Positions 1 through 8,717 are shown, numbered from the stretch's first letter. The stretch: 64,000 nt of DNA from Lacticaseibacillus suilingensis (GCF_016861845.1 NZ_BOLV01000006.1:1-64000); one strand, 5' to 3'. Numbers and translations: made by a program. The notes: generated by a model not told the origin, from the letters alone.

Positions 1-42
1 TGGCCATCTGGCTTCACAGACGATATTTTTCGGTTCAATAAC

Positions 43-66
43 AAAAAATCCACTCCGAAGAGTGGA
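43..66 (-). terminator. Rho-independent terminator after mazF
   Basis: Read on the minus strand, a 7-bp stem TCCACTC/GAGTGGA with a 4-nt loop is followed by a run of T. It lies about 55 nt after the mazF stop and probably ends the acpS-alr-mazEF transcript. Confidence 0.8.
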
Positions 67-119
67 CCTTTCAAAAGATAAAAACTATTAATCAACACCA
101 TTTGACACAGAGCCTATGT

Positions 120-473
120 TTAGACGACCTTTAGTCCCACCGAAATGGCGAGGGCGGTATCGACCGCTTTCATTTTAGCCGGGGTCAAGGCCGTGACCTT
201 GTCTTGGAGGCGCTGCTTATCGATGGTGCGAATTTGCTCGAGTAAAATCACCGAGTCGCGCTCGATCCCATCTTCCTCCGCTAACAGCCCGACATGCGTG
301 GGCATCTTGGGCTTGGCAATGCGGGAGGTGATTGCCGCCACGATCACAGTAGGACTGTAGCGATTACCCACATCGTTTTGAATGATCAAAACCGGGCGCA
401 TCCCGCCTTGCTCCGAGCCAATGACTGGCGATAGGTCGGCGAAGAAAACATCTCCGCGTTTAACAACGACCAT
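120..473 (-). CDS. mazF: MazF/PemK-family endoribonuclease toxin
   Basis: The protein is 117 aa and has the MazF/PemK pattern: N-terminal [20 protein letters not shown], then RPVLIIQND, and a conserved VGL near residue 60. Members of this family cleave mRNA at short sequences and are held inactive by the antitoxin encoded just upstream. The start is the ATG at 473, because AAAGGAGGGGG lies 2 nt before it; a longer reading from 491 has no such site. The gene begins 11 nt after the antitoxin stop, and its ribosome binding site overlaps that stop, which suggests translational coupling. A chromosomal MazEF pair behind alr is a familiar arrangement in lactobacilli. Target sequence cannot be told from the sequence. 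Confidence 0.92.
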   Translation of the reverse strand: MVVVKRGDVFFADLSPVIGSEQGGMRPVLIIQNDVGNRYSPTVIVAAITSRIAKPKMPTHVGLLAEEDGIERDSVILLEQIRTIDKQRLQDKVTALTPAKMKAVDTALAISVGLKVV

Positions 474-484
474 AGCCCCCTCCT

Positions 485-727
485 TTACCAACTTTCGGTC
501 AACGCTTCACTTTCGCAAACCGTGAACTCGTTGGCGATTTGCGCATTCAACGCCCCCATTTTAACATAGCCAGCGATTAAAGCGGCTAATGCAGGATCGT
601 CATCGGTCAGAAAACGGCGCAGCGCTAGTGCCACGACGGTTTGTTCGTCGACGCCATTGCCCCGACAGTACGCGTCAAGTAACTCGGCTAATGGCTGATC
701 CAACTTGATTAAATCCCCTGCGTCCAT
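485..727 (-). CDS. MazE/PemI-like antitoxin
   Basis: This 80-aa protein lies immediately upstream of mazF on the same strand. It begins [20 protein letters not shown], and the first half resembles a short DNA-binding domain of the ribbon-helix-helix kind (inferred). The acidic, less ordered C-terminus would be the toxin-binding tail. The ribosome binding site AGGGGGG is 7 nt before the ATG. The call rests mostly on position and size, since antitoxins diverge quickly. Expected roles are to block MazF and to repress its own operon. A long alr-proximal transcript may also carry the pair, as the only terminator between alr and this gene is the one at 778-806. Confidence 0.75.
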   Translation of the reverse strand: MDAGDLIKLDQPLAELLDAYCRGNGVDEQTVVALALRRFLTDDDPALAALIAGYVKMGALNAQIANEFTVCESEALTESW

Positions 728-777
728 TTCAAGACCCCCCTGTTCTCCAATTTATTTCATCGTATCACAGGGATAAG

Positions 778-806
778 AAAAAACAACCGCCCATTTAAGG
801 CGGTTG
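778..806 (-). terminator. Terminator after alr
   Basis: On the minus strand CAACCGCC pairs perfectly with GGCGGTTG around a 7-nt loop and is followed by TTTTTT. It sits just beyond the alr stop codon. Confidence 0.85.
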
Positions 807-814
807 CTTGCTGA

Positions 815-1954
815 TTACGCGTTGAAGGAATTGACTGAAACCCGCGGTAAACGTTCGCTCAAGCCACAGGCGATTTCATAGTGAATCGTGTGCGCATAAT
901 CCGCCACATCCTGCAGCGAAATGCTGGCGTCGCCACTTTGGCCAATCAGCACCACTGGCGTGCCAGCTGGCACTTCATGGGGCAGCCTAATCATGAATTG
1001 ATCCATGCAGACACGGCCAACGATTTCGCAAGCCTGCCCGTCAACTAAGACGTGAAAACCTTGAAGGCGGCGCTGCCAGCCATCCGCATAACCCAGCGGC
1101 ACGGTGCCAATCCATTCATCCTTAGCAGCATGATAGGTGGCACCGTATGAGACGGCCTCGCCCGCTTCAATCTGTTTCACAAAGCTCAAGGAGGACTTCA
1201 ACGTCAGCGCTGGCTCCAGCGGATAAGGTGTGGCTTCAATCGAACGGCCTGAAGGATTCAGCCCATACATCGCCACCCCAAAGCGCACCAGGTTACAGTC
1301 ACACGCGGCATGCCACAGGCTCGTGGCGGAATTGGCCACATGCACGTACTTGGGCCGCTCAGGCAAAGCAGCCAGGAAAGTTTTGAAACGCTCAACTTGC
1401 ATTTTGAAGTAAGTCGGATCAGGTTCATCAGCGGTGGCAAAGTGGGTAAACAACCCTTCAATATGAAAAGCCGGCTGGCCGGCAATCACACTTAGCGCTT
1501 CCTGTAGCGCCGGCAGCGTGCGGAAACCAATCCGGCCCATGCCGGTGTCCAAGGCCAAATGGATCGTCAAAGGTGGCAAACTCTCCTCGGTCAGGCCTTT
1601 TTCGGCGCGCCGCAACCAGTCGGCATCCCCCACTGGCACAGCGATATGATTGGCCGCCGCAATCGGTGCATACTCAGGCTCAATAATGCCCAGCACCAAA
1701 ATCGGTAGTGTGAAGCCAGCGCGGCGCAGTGCCAGCGCCTCATCCAGGACGGCCACACAAAAGCCGCTAGCACCAGCCGCCTGCGCAATCCGCGCCACCC
1801 GCAACAAACCATGACCATAAGCATCGGCCTTGACCACCGCGAACAGCGCGGTTTGATCAGGGAGTCCGGCAATGGCGTGCTGAACATTGTGGGCAATCGC
1901 CGTTTCATTGATTTCCACGCGACTTGGGCGCAGGGTTGCTGTTACCATACTCAT
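815..1954 (-). CDS. alr: Alanine racemase
   Basis: Alr is a pyridoxal-phosphate enzyme that interconverts L- and D-alanine, supplying D-alanine for peptidoglycan and teichoic acids. The 379-aa length is normal for the family. The PLP-binding lysine is in [11 protein letters not shown] (Lys42), and the second catalytic base is the tyrosine of VSYGATY in the C-terminal beta domain. [10 protein letters not shown] and LGYADGW are further family blocks. The ATG overlaps the acpS stop as ATGA and has GGAGG 7 nt upstream, so the two genes are translationally coupled. The acpS-alr-mazEF order is common in lactobacilli. Confidence 0.97.
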   Translation of the reverse strand: MSMVTATLRPSRVEINETAIAHNVQHAIAGLPDQTALFAVVKADAYGHGLLRVARIAQAAGASGFCVAVLDEALALRRAGFTLPILVLGIIEPEYAPIAAANHIAVPVGDADWLRRAEKGLTEESLPPLTIHLALDTGMGRIGFRTLPALQEALSVIAGQPAFHIEGLFTHFATADEPDPTYFKMQVERFKTFLAALPERPKYVHVANSATSLWHAACDCNLVRFGVAMYGLNPSGRSIEATPYPLEPALTLKSSLSFVKQIEAGEAVSYGATYHAAKDEWIGTVPLGYADGWQRRLQGFHVLVDGQACEIVGRVCMDQFMIRLPHEVPAGTPVVLIGQSGDASISLQDVADYAHTIHYEIACGLSERLPRVSVNSFNA

Positions 1955-2307
1955 GCTTGAGCCTCCAAAATCACTTCTGTCATCACTAACGTGGCGGTGT
2001 GCGAAATCGACACTAAGGCCTGACCTGGATACGGATGCCTGGTGATGACGGGTTTGCCTTTGTCATCATCGAGTGTTTCCACGTCCTGCAGTTGCACCTG
2101 CCCTAAACCAGTACCATAAGCCTTGGCGTAGGATTCTTTTACCGAAAAACGCCCCGCCAAATACTCGACTGCCCGCGCGCCACTAAACTTGGTAAATTGG
2201 GCGTACTCGTTGGGCGTCAGCACCTTATTCGCAAAGCCAGTATTCTTGTTCTGCGCGGCTTCAATCCGCGCCAGTTCGGTTAGGTCGATGCCTAAACCAG
2301 CAATCAT
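1951..2307 (-). CDS. acpS: Holo-[acyl-carrier-protein] synthase
   Basis: AcpS moves 4'-phosphopantetheine from coenzyme A to a serine of acyl carrier protein, activating it for fatty-acid synthesis. The protein is about 118 aa. It has the N-terminal GLGIDLTEL block with the magnesium-binding Asp, and [14 protein letters not shown] with the second metal ligand (Glu) and the CoA-binding lysine. I start it at the ATG at 2307, which follows AAAGGG by 8 nt. A GTG at 2316 is in frame but would overlap that ribosome binding site. The stop overlaps the alr start (ATGA). Confidence 0.96.
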   Translation of the reverse strand: MIAGLGIDLTELARIEAAQNKNTGFANKVLTPNEYAQFTKFSGARAVEYLAGRFSVKESYAKAYGTGLGQVQLQDVETLDDDKGKPVITRHPYPGQALVSISHTATLVMTEVILEAQA

Positions 2308-2316
2308 CGCGCCCAC

Positions 2317-2603
2317 CCTTTCTCATGTGTTGTTTTCATTATAAGCCTGAAGGGTCTTCATGTCTGGCGCATCGGGTTGAAAATTGTTCATCGTGGCATG
2401 AATCCTACAGGTAGCGGAGGGTGGCCGCAGTTAGCAGGATGGGTAGCCTAGGCCAAGGCATTGCCGTCGCACTTAGACGGCGAGGCTTTGGTCGTAGCTA
2501 GCCACTCCGGCGTTGGCCAACCGCAGCGTAACTCCAGGCTGCGAAGCTGGGCGCTTTTAGTCCGACAGATAGCCTAGGTAGCTGGTTTGCCACCACTTTA
2601 ATG
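2317..2603. other. Intergenic region before acpS carrying repeat R1
   Basis: No credible gene lies in these 287 bases. The right part (2317-2410) must hold the acpS promoter, but I see no strong consensus there. The left part is the structured repeat listed separately at 2411-2543, plus a partial second head (2537-2580) that resembles the start of the same unit. Confidence 0.6.
2411..2543. repeat. Structured inverted-repeat unit, copy R1
   Basis: This is about 133 nt of non-coding DNA similar to 4301-4434 and 47661-47788. The outer stem is GGGTGGCC (2419-2426) against GGCCAACC (2515-2522). The inner hairpin is GGCCAAGGC (2451-2459) against GCTTTGGTC (2485-2493), with GCCGTC/GACGGC next to the loop. 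Shared unpaired blocks include TTAGC-GGATGGGTAGCC and GTAGCTAGCCACTCC. The stems differ from the other copies but stay paired. I do not recognise the family. Confidence 0.75.
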
Positions 2604-2634
2604 CAAAAAGCTCGCCTCCGCAGAGACGAGCTTT
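2604..2634 (-). terminator. Terminator after cshA
   Basis: On the minus strand AAAGCTCGTCTC pairs with GAGGCGAGCTTT around TGCG, followed by further T. It begins 4 nt beyond the cshA stop. Confidence 0.85.
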
Positions 2635-2637
2635 CGG

Positions 2638-4134
2638 TTACTTCTTAAAACTGCGCTTGGCGCCTTGACGTTCCGACCGCTTTTCAGAAAAGCGGCGGCT
2701 CTTGTCAAAATCGCGCTTGCCGCGACCACTGCTGTGGCCATTGCGGTTGTTGCCGCGATAGCCGCCGTGACTGTTGTTGCCACGATAGTTACCACGACCA
2801 TGACCGTGATGAGGCAACGGCCGTTCTGGGGTGATTTTGACTGGCACTGCAGAGGCATCTTCAGGCGAAACGGCCTTCAGGTACGCTGAGACCAGATCCA
2901 AGGCACTGTATTGTTCCAGCAACCCTTCGGCCATTGGCTGATACTTTTCCAAGTCGTCAGCATCGGTCATCTGCCCCTTGATGGTTTCAAGCCCGGTCGA
3001 AACTTGGCCGATGAAGGCTTCTTTTTCTGTCGGTGGCTTCAGTGGCAACATCCGCTTCTTGGTCAAATCCTCAATGGAGTGCAGGTATTCGACTTCGTTC
3101 GGGGTGACGAGCGTGACAGAAACGCCCTTCTTCCCGGCCCGGCCCGTCCGGCCGATACGGTGAACATAGCTGTCAGGATCTTGCGGAATGTCGTAGTTGT
3201 AAACGTGCGTCACGCCACTGATATCCAAACCACGGGCCGCCACATCGGTAGCCACGAGAAAATCAAGCTCGCCGGCTTTGAACTGACGCAGCACGCTCAT
3301 GCGCTTTTGCTGGGTCAAATCGCCGTGAATGCCTTCAGCGCGGTAACCGCGTGCCTTCAAACCACGGGTTAATTCGTCCACGCGGCGCTTGGTGCGGCCA
3401 AAAATCAGGGTCAACTCTGGCGACTGAACGTCGAACAAGCGAGTCATGATATCAAACTTTTCATAATCTTTCGCGCGCACGTAGTATTGTTCCACGGTGT
3501 CGGCGGTTAATTCCTTGGACTTAATTTTAACGGTGACCGGTTCGTGCATGAACTTGTTAGCCAACTTCATGATCTGCTGGGGCATCGTGGCTGAGAACAG
3601 CAAGGTCTGACGGCCTTCAGGTGCCTGTTCCACAATTTTTTCAATGTCTTCGATGAAGCCCATGTCGAGCATTTCATCCGCTTCATCCAGCACCAACGTC
3701 TTTAAGTTGGCCAGCTTCAGGGTGTGGCGGTTGATGTGATCAAGTAGCCGCCCGGGGGTCCCCACAACGATTTGCGGGTGGTCCGCCAAACCGCGAATTT
3801 GGCGGCGGATATCGGCCCCACCATAAACGGCTTGGACTTTGATATGCTTGTCGCTGCCGAGGCGGTACAGTTCTTCTTGCGTCTGGACAGCGAGTTCACG
3901 GGTCGGGGAAATGACCAGTGCTTGGACAAACCGATCGCTTAAGTCCATGGCTTGCAAGATTGGCAAACCGAAGGCAGCCGTTTTCCCTGTCCCGGTTTGC
4001 GCTTGGCCAATCACATCTTTGCCTTGCAGTACCAGCGGAATGGTTTGTTCCTGAATCGGTGTTGCTTCTTCAAACCCAGACCGTGAGATAGCTTTCAGCA
4101 AATCGTGATCGAGACCTAATTCTTTAAATTTCAA
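2638..4134 (-). CDS. cshA: DEAD-box RNA helicase (CshA-like)
   Basis: This is an ATP-dependent RNA helicase of the kind that works in ribosome assembly, cold adaptation and the RNA degradosome. The 498-aa protein has the Q motif ([10 protein letters not shown]), Walker A AQTGTGKT (about 45-52), DEAD in [12 protein letters not shown] in LFSATMP, and [10 protein letters not shown] in the second RecA domain. The last 80 residues are a basic tail rich in Arg, Gly, Asn and His, likely binding RNA. Translation should start at the TTG at 4134: AAGGAGG lies 7 nt before it, and the product then begins like other family members (MKFKELGL). An ATG at 4161 lacks a ribosome binding site. Confidence 0.93.
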   Translation of the reverse strand: MKFKELGLDHDLLKAISRSGFEEATPIQEQTIPLVLQGKDVIGQAQTGTGKTAAFGLPILQAMDLSDRFVQALVISPTRELAVQTQEELYRLGSDKHIKVQAVYGGADIRRQIRGLADHPQIVVGTPGRLLDHINRHTLKLANLKTLVLDEADEMLDMGFIEDIEKIVEQAPEGRQTLLFSATMPQQIMKLANKFMHEPVTVKIKSKELTADTVEQYYVRAKDYEKFDIMTRLFDVQSPELTLIFGRTKRRVDELTRGLKARGYRAEGIHGDLTQQKRMSVLRQFKAGELDFLVATDVAARGLDISGVTHVYNYDIPQDPDSYVHRIGRTGRAGKKGVSVTLVTPNEVEYLHSIEDLTKKRMLPLKPPTEKEAFIGQVSTGLETIKGQMTDADDLEKYQPMAEGLLEQYSALDLVSAYLKAVSPEDASAVPVKITPERPLPHHGHGRGNYRGNNSHGGYRGNNRNGHSSGRGKRDFDKSRRFSEKRSERQGAKRSFKK

Positions 4135-4300
4135 GCAAGTTCCTCCTTGTGTGTTCACCACACGCTCTTTTACAAACCAGAGCGTAGTGTAAGAGGCCCT
4201 GACTTTGTAAATATTCTAGTTTCTGACATGCCTTTTTCTGAAAAGCATCTCAAATAGCTTACCACGAATAAGCAGTGAACACAAACCAAGGCTGCAAGCA

Positions 4301-4434
4301 GGCGGCGGAGGGTGGCCGCTCTTAGCTGGATGGGTAACCTAGCTTAAGGCATTGCCGTCCGGTCTTGACGGTGAGGCCTTAAGCGTAGTTAACCACCCCA
4401 GCGTTGGCCACCCAGAGCGCGACTAAAGGCTGCG
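4301..4434. repeat. Structured inverted-repeat unit, copy R2
   Basis: This is the second copy of the R unit. The outer stem GGGTGGCC (4310-4317) and GGCCACCC (4406-4413) is perfectly complementary. The inner hairpin GCTTAAGGC (4342-4350) and GCCTTAAGC (4376-4384) is also perfect, although its sequence differs from R1. No reading frame explains it. Confidence 0.8.
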
Positions 4435-4650
4435 AAGGTCGGCCGCTCTTAGCCGGTCAGATAGCCTTTCTACCGCATGTCAGTCTGTACGTGCTTCACA
4501 CTACAGACTGATCAAGCCTCGAGCATTAAAGCCGGTTTTTGGCTTTGAGGCTCGGGGCGTAGCTGCTGCCGCATGTCAGTCTGTACGCGCTAGCGCTACA
4601 GACTGATCAAACTGCACCGGCGTTGGCCGACCGGAGCGCAACTATGGCTG
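4428..4650. repeat. Decorated R unit with twin palindromic inserts, copy R2b
   Basis: A second R head (GGTCGGCCGCTCTTAGCCGG) starts as R2 ends, and a matching tail (CGTTGGCCGACCGGAGCGCA) ends the region. TCGGCC and GGCCGA pair. Two nearly identical palindromes of about 41 nt (4475-4515 and 4571-4610) interrupt the unit symmetrically. Each contains CAGTCTGTA and TACAGACTG. Between them lies a hairpin with AAAGCC/GGCTTT next to the loop. Confidence 0.75.
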
Positions 4651-4699
4651 TGGCGATCAGCCACCTTTCGCCCGCCAAGTAGTCCAGGTTTGGTGGTAC

Positions 4700-4740
4700 A
4701 AAAAAGGCCAGCGCCGCAAGCATCCGCAGTACTGGCCTTG
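4700..4740 (-). terminator. Terminator after the XRE gene
   Basis: On the minus strand AAGGCCAG and CTGGCCTT pair around a loop that itself contains CTGCGG/CGGCG complementarity, followed by T residues. It lies 10 nt past the stop codon. Confidence 0.75.
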
Positions 4741-4750
4741 GTTTACTTCA

Positions 4751-5593
4751 TTAATTCATCAGCCCCAGCAACCCCGCATCAGACAGAAACGGCATGAACG
4801 CACGCGCCGCTTGACTGTCGCCGTTTTGCAGCAAGGCTTTAACATGTGCGGCGACTGCGGTTTCGGAAACAAACGGCGCCATCGCGGTGAGTCCTTTATC
4901 CAGTGAATCGGCCTGGGCCGCTTGCGTGAACAAATCATCCAAGGTTGGCTTGCTTAAGAATGGGAACAACTTCTTCACCGCTTTAAGACTGTGCGTTTGC
5001 CCCAAGATGGCCTGAGCAGTTTCGTCATTAGCATCATAAGTGCGAAATGGCGCTAGTTTGAATAACAGCGCCTGATCGGCCTCCTTGGTAACATCCAAAT
5101 CGGCCACCAGCGGTTCGATATTCGCCTGGCCAATGAAAGGCGCCAGTTTGACCAAAGCTTCGTTAAACCCGGCCTCGTGCTTTTGCGCTTCCAGATGTTC
5201 AACCAAGGTGGCTTCACTCAAAAATGGCGCCACCATTTTTAGCTTATCCAACGGCAAGTCAACTTTAGCCGCTTTAGCTTCAACGGCTTGGGGCTTCATC
5301 ACTGGCGCAGCGGCAGTTAAGGTCGTGCTATCAACTGCGGCGTCATCGTCATTAATGACAACCACAGTGTGCGCGCCTTCTTGAGAGCCAATAAGCGTGG
5401 CCAAATCCAGGTCTAGGGCCTCAGCCAGTTGCGCATATTTATCGATATCTGGCAGGCTCTGGCTCCGTTCCCAGTTGGAAACCGCCTGATAGGAAACGCC
5501 GAGCTGATCGGCGAGAGCACTTTGCGTCATGTTTTTGGCTTTGCGGGCTGTTGCGATTTGTTGACCAATATGTTGCGCATCGAAAATTTGCAT
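4751..5593 (-). CDS. XRE-family regulator with six PF repeats
   Basis: This 280-aa protein begins with a helix-turn-helix of the HTH_3/XRE family at about residues 9-63 (MTQSALADQLGVSYQAVSNW), so it should bind DNA. An Asp/Ala-rich linker follows. The C-terminal half then has six imperfect repeats of about 30 residues, each with a core like APFLSE, APFIGQ, FPFLSK, APFVSE or MPFLSD. These look like paired alpha helices and may sense a partner or ligand. The start is the ATG at 5593, preceded by AAGGAGG at 8 nt; an upstream in-frame start at 5623 lacks one. It is monocistronic between terminators. Targets are unknown. Confidence 0.85.
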   Translation of the reverse strand: MQIFDAQHIGQQIATARKAKNMTQSALADQLGVSYQAVSNWERSQSLPDIDKYAQLAEALDLDLATLIGSQEGAHTVVVINDDDAAVDSTTLTAAAPVMKPQAVEAKAAKVDLPLDKLKMVAPFLSEATLVEHLEAQKHEAGFNEALVKLAPFIGQANIEPLVADLDVTKEADQALLFKLAPFRTYDANDETAQAILGQTHSLKAVKKLFPFLSKPTLDDLFTQAAQADSLDKGLTAMAPFVSETAVAAHVKALLQNGDSQAARAFMPFLSDAGLLGLMN

Positions 5594-5710
5594 TTGAAAT
5601 TCCTCCTTGTTTCCGGTCGGCAATGCCTGACCGGTGCCTCTTGCTGTGAGGTTGCTTTCAGTCTAGCCGGCGCGCACGATTTTGCCTATCAACCAACGCT
5701 TGAGTATAAG

Positions 5711-5736
5711 AAAAGCGGCTCGCTGGCCGCTTTTTT
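5711..5736 (-). terminator. Terminator after murF
   Basis: GCGGC and GCCGC pair around a 6-nt loop, flanked by A and T runs, so it could work in both directions. It lies just beyond the murF stop; only the minus-strand gene needs it. Confidence 0.85.
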
Positions 5737-5737
5737 G

Positions 5738-7126
5738 CTATTCGCTCGTGCCGTCAATTAAAGCCTGCAGCACATTTTCCAGGTGCAACCCATGGCTGGC
5801 TTTAAGCATCACCAAGTCGTCATGCATCACAGTATCTTGCAGCGCGACAATCAGGCGACGCTGTTCGGCCTTCGGAAAATAATGCACATGCTCCGGGGCA
5901 TATTTTTCACTCAAGGCCTGCTTGAGGCTGACGATTTCATCCCCGTAGAGATAGACTTCCTGAATTTGATCAGGATCCAAAGCTTCGGCGACGCTGGCAT
6001 GCAAGGCCGCCGAAGCTTCACCTAGTTCAAGCATATCCCCCAGCACGGCAATGCGGCGGCCTTGGCAAGGGAACTTCGCGAAGTCGCCCAGCACTGCCTT
6101 CATCGCCGTAGGATTGGCGTTGTAGACGTCGCTTAAAATCGACTCGCCGGCATCCCCCATCACCCATTGCGTACGGTTTTTGGTGACCGGAAAATCGCGC
6201 AAAGCACTTTGAATCGCTTCTGGCTTCACATGGAAGCGGCGGCCCACCAAAATCGCGGCTAAGGCGTTGGCCACATTCCATTCGCCCATCATCGGAATTG
6301 AGAACCGCAAATCTGGCCAGCGGGACAAGGAAAATTCGGTGCGTGTTTCACCGGCTTCAATATCGCGGGCGTAAAGCATATTTTCCGGCTCCAGGCCAAA
6401 GGTTTTTTGCTCTTGCGACACCTGTTCAGCCCGCTCGCGCAGTAGCGGCTCGTCGCCGTTATAAATGAACAAACCATCTTCTTTGAGGCCATCAGTGATT
6501 TCCATTTTGGCATCGGCAATTTTATCCCGCGTTTTGAAGAACTCGATGTGCGCTTCGCCAATCATCGTGATCACTGCCACATCAGGCGCCACGAGGTTGC
6601 TCAGTTCATGTAGCTGACCGGGGCGATCCATGCCCATTTCGACGACCAGCACTTCGGTATTGGTGTCCATGGCCAAAATCGTCATCGGCACCCCGATTTC
6701 ATTGTTGTAATTATCTTGCGTCTTGATGACGTGGTACTGGGTGGCCAAAATTGCCGCCGTCATATCCTTGGTCGTGGTTTTCCCATTGCTACCGGTAATG
6801 GCCACCACTTTGGGATTAACCTTCATCAGCAGGTAATACCGCGCCAGCGTGTTCAACGCGGCCAAGGGATCTTCGACCACCAGCTGCGGCAAGCGCGTGG
6901 CAAAAGGCGCATGGTCGGCGGCCACAAAAGTCGCACAGGCGCCTTTGGCTTCCGCATTTGAAATGAACGTGTGCCCATCACGCTCACCTTGCAGCGGGAT
7001 GAATAAATCGCCGGGTTGGAGCTTGCGCGTATCAAACGCGACGCCCGTAACCGTCGGCGCCAATGAATCCGGCACCGAATACTCGGCCCCCACAACCCGA
7101 GCGATTTCGCTTAACTTCATTTTCAT
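5738..7126 (-). CDS. murF: UDP-MurNAc-tripeptide:D-Ala-D-Ala ligase
   Basis: MurF performs the last cytoplasmic step of peptidoglycan precursor assembly: ATP-dependent addition of D-alanyl-D-alanine to UDP-MurNAc-tripeptide. The protein is 462 aa, a normal length. The ATP loop ITGSNGKTTTK is at about 110-120. Other Mur ligase blocks include NNEIGVP, EMGMDRPGQ and the C-terminal DVYNANPTAM. The ATG at 7126 follows AGGAGAG by 6 nt. It supplies the same wall pathway as alr, which lies 4 kb downstream, and may be cotranscribed with the hypothetical gene before it, which ends 59 nt upstream. Confidence 0.97.
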   Translation of the reverse strand: MKMKLSEIARVVGAEYSVPDSLAPTVTGVAFDTRKLQPGDLFIPLQGERDGHTFISNAEAKGACATFVAADHAPFATRLPQLVVEDPLAALNTLARYYLLMKVNPKVVAITGSNGKTTTKDMTAAILATQYHVIKTQDNYNNEIGVPMTILAMDTNTEVLVVEMGMDRPGQLHELSNLVAPDVAVITMIGEAHIEFFKTRDKIADAKMEITDGLKEDGLFIYNGDEPLLRERAEQVSQEQKTFGLEPENMLYARDIEAGETRTEFSLSRWPDLRFSIPMMGEWNVANALAAILVGRRFHVKPEAIQSALRDFPVTKNRTQWVMGDAGESILSDVYNANPTAMKAVLGDFAKFPCQGRRIAVLGDMLELGEASAALHASVAEALDPDQIQEVYLYGDEIVSLKQALSEKYAPEHVHYFPKAEQRRLIVALQDTVMHDDLVMLKASHGLHLENVLQALIDGTSE

Positions 7127-7185
7127 GACTTACTCTCCTAGCGTTGATCCTTAGAATTCACAGCGTTCATATTGTAGCGCAATGC

Positions 7186-7944
7186 TCAGCGCTCTGCTAC
7201 TTTTTCCCGCAGGCGCAGCTGCCACTGGTTGGTTTCGCGAATCAAACTCAACTCCCCGACGCGTTTGAGGCCATCTTGATCAAGTGGCTGTTCCGGAACA
7301 AAACGATTTTGTACCTGGTACAGTGGAATTTTAACTTGATCACGGCTAAACAAGCCGCGGCTGAAGTCGAGCAGCACCCCTTCTTCAAACAGCGGGAACA
7401 AATCGGCCAGCACCGTTGTCGATACCGCCGGGAAATGCTGGGCGCGCAGACGGAGCCAAAACGGCTGATCATTGGCTGCCAGCCGCAAATGCCGGACAAT
7501 CGCCGTCGCTAGCGTCTGGCTGAAACGCTTGGTGGTGCGGAAATACATCGTCACCATGTCATTAGGCATCGGCAAGAACACCAGCTGATTTTGCAACTTA
7601 TAGTAATACGGCGGGGTAATATGGGTCTTGGTGAACCCAAGGTAAAGTAACTCCGCAATTTCAGTCGGCAACAGCTCCCGCAGGTAATTGGCATGGCGGT
7701 AATCCAGCCAGCTACGCGTGCGAGCGGCTTTGCTGCGCATGAAAGTCTTGACCGCTTCCTCGCCGCTCACCTCGTTGAAGCCGGTGTGCGGATCGATGAA
7801 TTCGTCCTCATCAACGGGCGGTAAAAGTAGTAAATGGCGAAACGGCGTCGGCGCTGAATTCAGCACATCGCTCGCCGAAATGCCGGCCGTTAAGAACATA
7901 TTCGCCAGTGGTTCATAATGGACATAGACCAAAGTATTCCGCAT
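7186..7944 (-). CDS. Conserved hypothetical protein
   Basis: I do not recognise this 252-aa protein. It has no signal peptide and no membrane segment. It has an acidic stretch near residue 48 (PPVDEDEFIDPHTGF) and several aromatic-rich blocks (HITPPYYYKLQNQLVFLPMP, MVTMYFRTTKRF). The composition and regular codon use argue for a real cytoplasmic protein. The ATG at 7944 is 8 nt after AAGGAG; an ATG two codons earlier is too close to that site. It precedes murF on the same strand with no terminator between them, so a shared transcript is possible but does not reveal its role. Confidence 0.7.
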   Translation of the reverse strand: MRNTLVYVHYEPLANMFLTAGISASDVLNSAPTPFRHLLLLPPVDEDEFIDPHTGFNEVSGEEAVKTFMRSKAARTRSWLDYRHANYLRELLPTEIAELLYLGFTKTHITPPYYYKLQNQLVFLPMPNDMVTMYFRTTKRFSQTLATAIVRHLRLAANDQPFWLRLRAQHFPAVSTTVLADLFPLFEEGVLLDFSRGLFSRDQVKIPLYQVQNRFVPEQPLDQDGLKRVGELSLIRETNQWQLRLREKVAER

Positions 7945-8039
7945 CGTCATGACTCCTTCTCCTTACCCTCCGATTATACTTCAAAACCACCCTGCGCGCC
8001 TTCCACCTTTGGTAAGATAGACATTGAAATGAGGCGATA

Positions 8040-8675
8040 ATGATGCTCAAATGGCCTGCCTTAGTGACGCCACCGGCTACCTTGCCCACCATCCCGCAAC
8101 TGGCCGCAATTCCCGCTGACTATTATGCCCTGGTCGCCACCGGCCAGTGGCCACGGCGGTACTTTTTCCCCACGCCAGAACCCACCAGCGATGCCATCGA
8201 CGGGGCGGTGATTCACGCCTTCGCCACCATTGGGCCGCGGCTTGAGGCGCCGCTGCCAGCGAACCTGGTGCCTTTTGCCAAAACTGATGCGCGGTATTTT
8301 TGCTTTGATCTGGCGCAAAATCCACCTAGTATTCGCTACATCGATACCGAAGTCGACCAATGGCTGACCTTAGCGCCAGATTGGGCCAACTTTTGGCGGC
8401 AACTGATTTGGCGCTCGCCCGAATTGGACGAAGCCCCATCGCCGCAAGCATTTGGCCATGCCGCCTTAGTAGCCGATGAAGCCGCCCTACCAGCCGTGCT
8501 GAGCTATGCCCGGATGAATTTGCCCGCGGATGATTACGGCGGCTGGCTCGTTTACTTCAGTCGCCAAGCTGAATTGGCATGCTCAGCCCCCTTCAAAGAA
8601 GAATTACAGTTTGCTCGTGATTACCGGTGGCGCCAATTTGACGCCGAAATCCGTTCCGCGTTGCCCAGTAGTTGA
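8040..8675 (+). CDS. SMI1/KNR4 (SUKH)-like protein
   Basis: The protein has 211 aa. The central stretch RYFCFDLAQNPPSIRYIDTE, followed by LAPDWANFWRQL, has the typical SUKH layout: a strand with FDLxxNPP, a YID strand, then a helix near 'AxxFxxFL'. SUKH proteins often act as immunity proteins against secreted toxins or as adaptor domains. No toxin gene is next to it here, so its function is open. Either ATG at 8040 or 8043 could be used, following GAGGCG. It is transcribed opposite to both neighbours and closed by a two-way terminator. The homology call is from motif reading only. Confidence 0.6.
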   Translation: MMLKWPALVTPPATLPTIPQLAAIPADYYALVATGQWPRRYFFPTPEPTSDAIDGAVIHAFATIGPRLEAPLPANLVPFAKTDARYFCFDLAQNPPSIRYIDTEVDQWLTLAPDWANFWRQLIWRSPELDEAPSPQAFGHAALVADEAALPAVLSYARMNLPADDYGGWLVYFSRQAELACSAPFKEELQFARDYRWRQFDAEIRSALPSS

Positions 8676-8680
8676 ATATA

Positions 8681-8711
8681 AAAAAATCGGCCCAGCGCGG
8701 GTCGATTTTTT
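8681..8711. terminator. Two-way terminator between convergent genes
   Basis: AAAAAATCG and CGATTTTTT pair around a GC-containing loop. Convergent genes end on both sides, so it probably serves both. Confidence 0.8.
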
Positions 8712-8717
8712 ATGCGT

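Larger units (their letters stand above)
4135..4750. other. Long intergenic region between XRE gene and cshA
   Basis: No convincing gene was found in these 616 bases. From right to left on the minus strand it holds the XRE terminator (4700-4740), a decorated repeat copy (4428-4650), repeat R2 (4301-4434), then the cshA leader. The leader has a hairpin CGCTCT/AGAGCG at about 4160-4184, just before the cshA ribosome binding site. Confidence 0.6.

Noticed and set aside
4475-4610. CRISPR array
   Set aside because: Only two repeats, each palindromic, with an internal hairpin as spacer and no cas genes.
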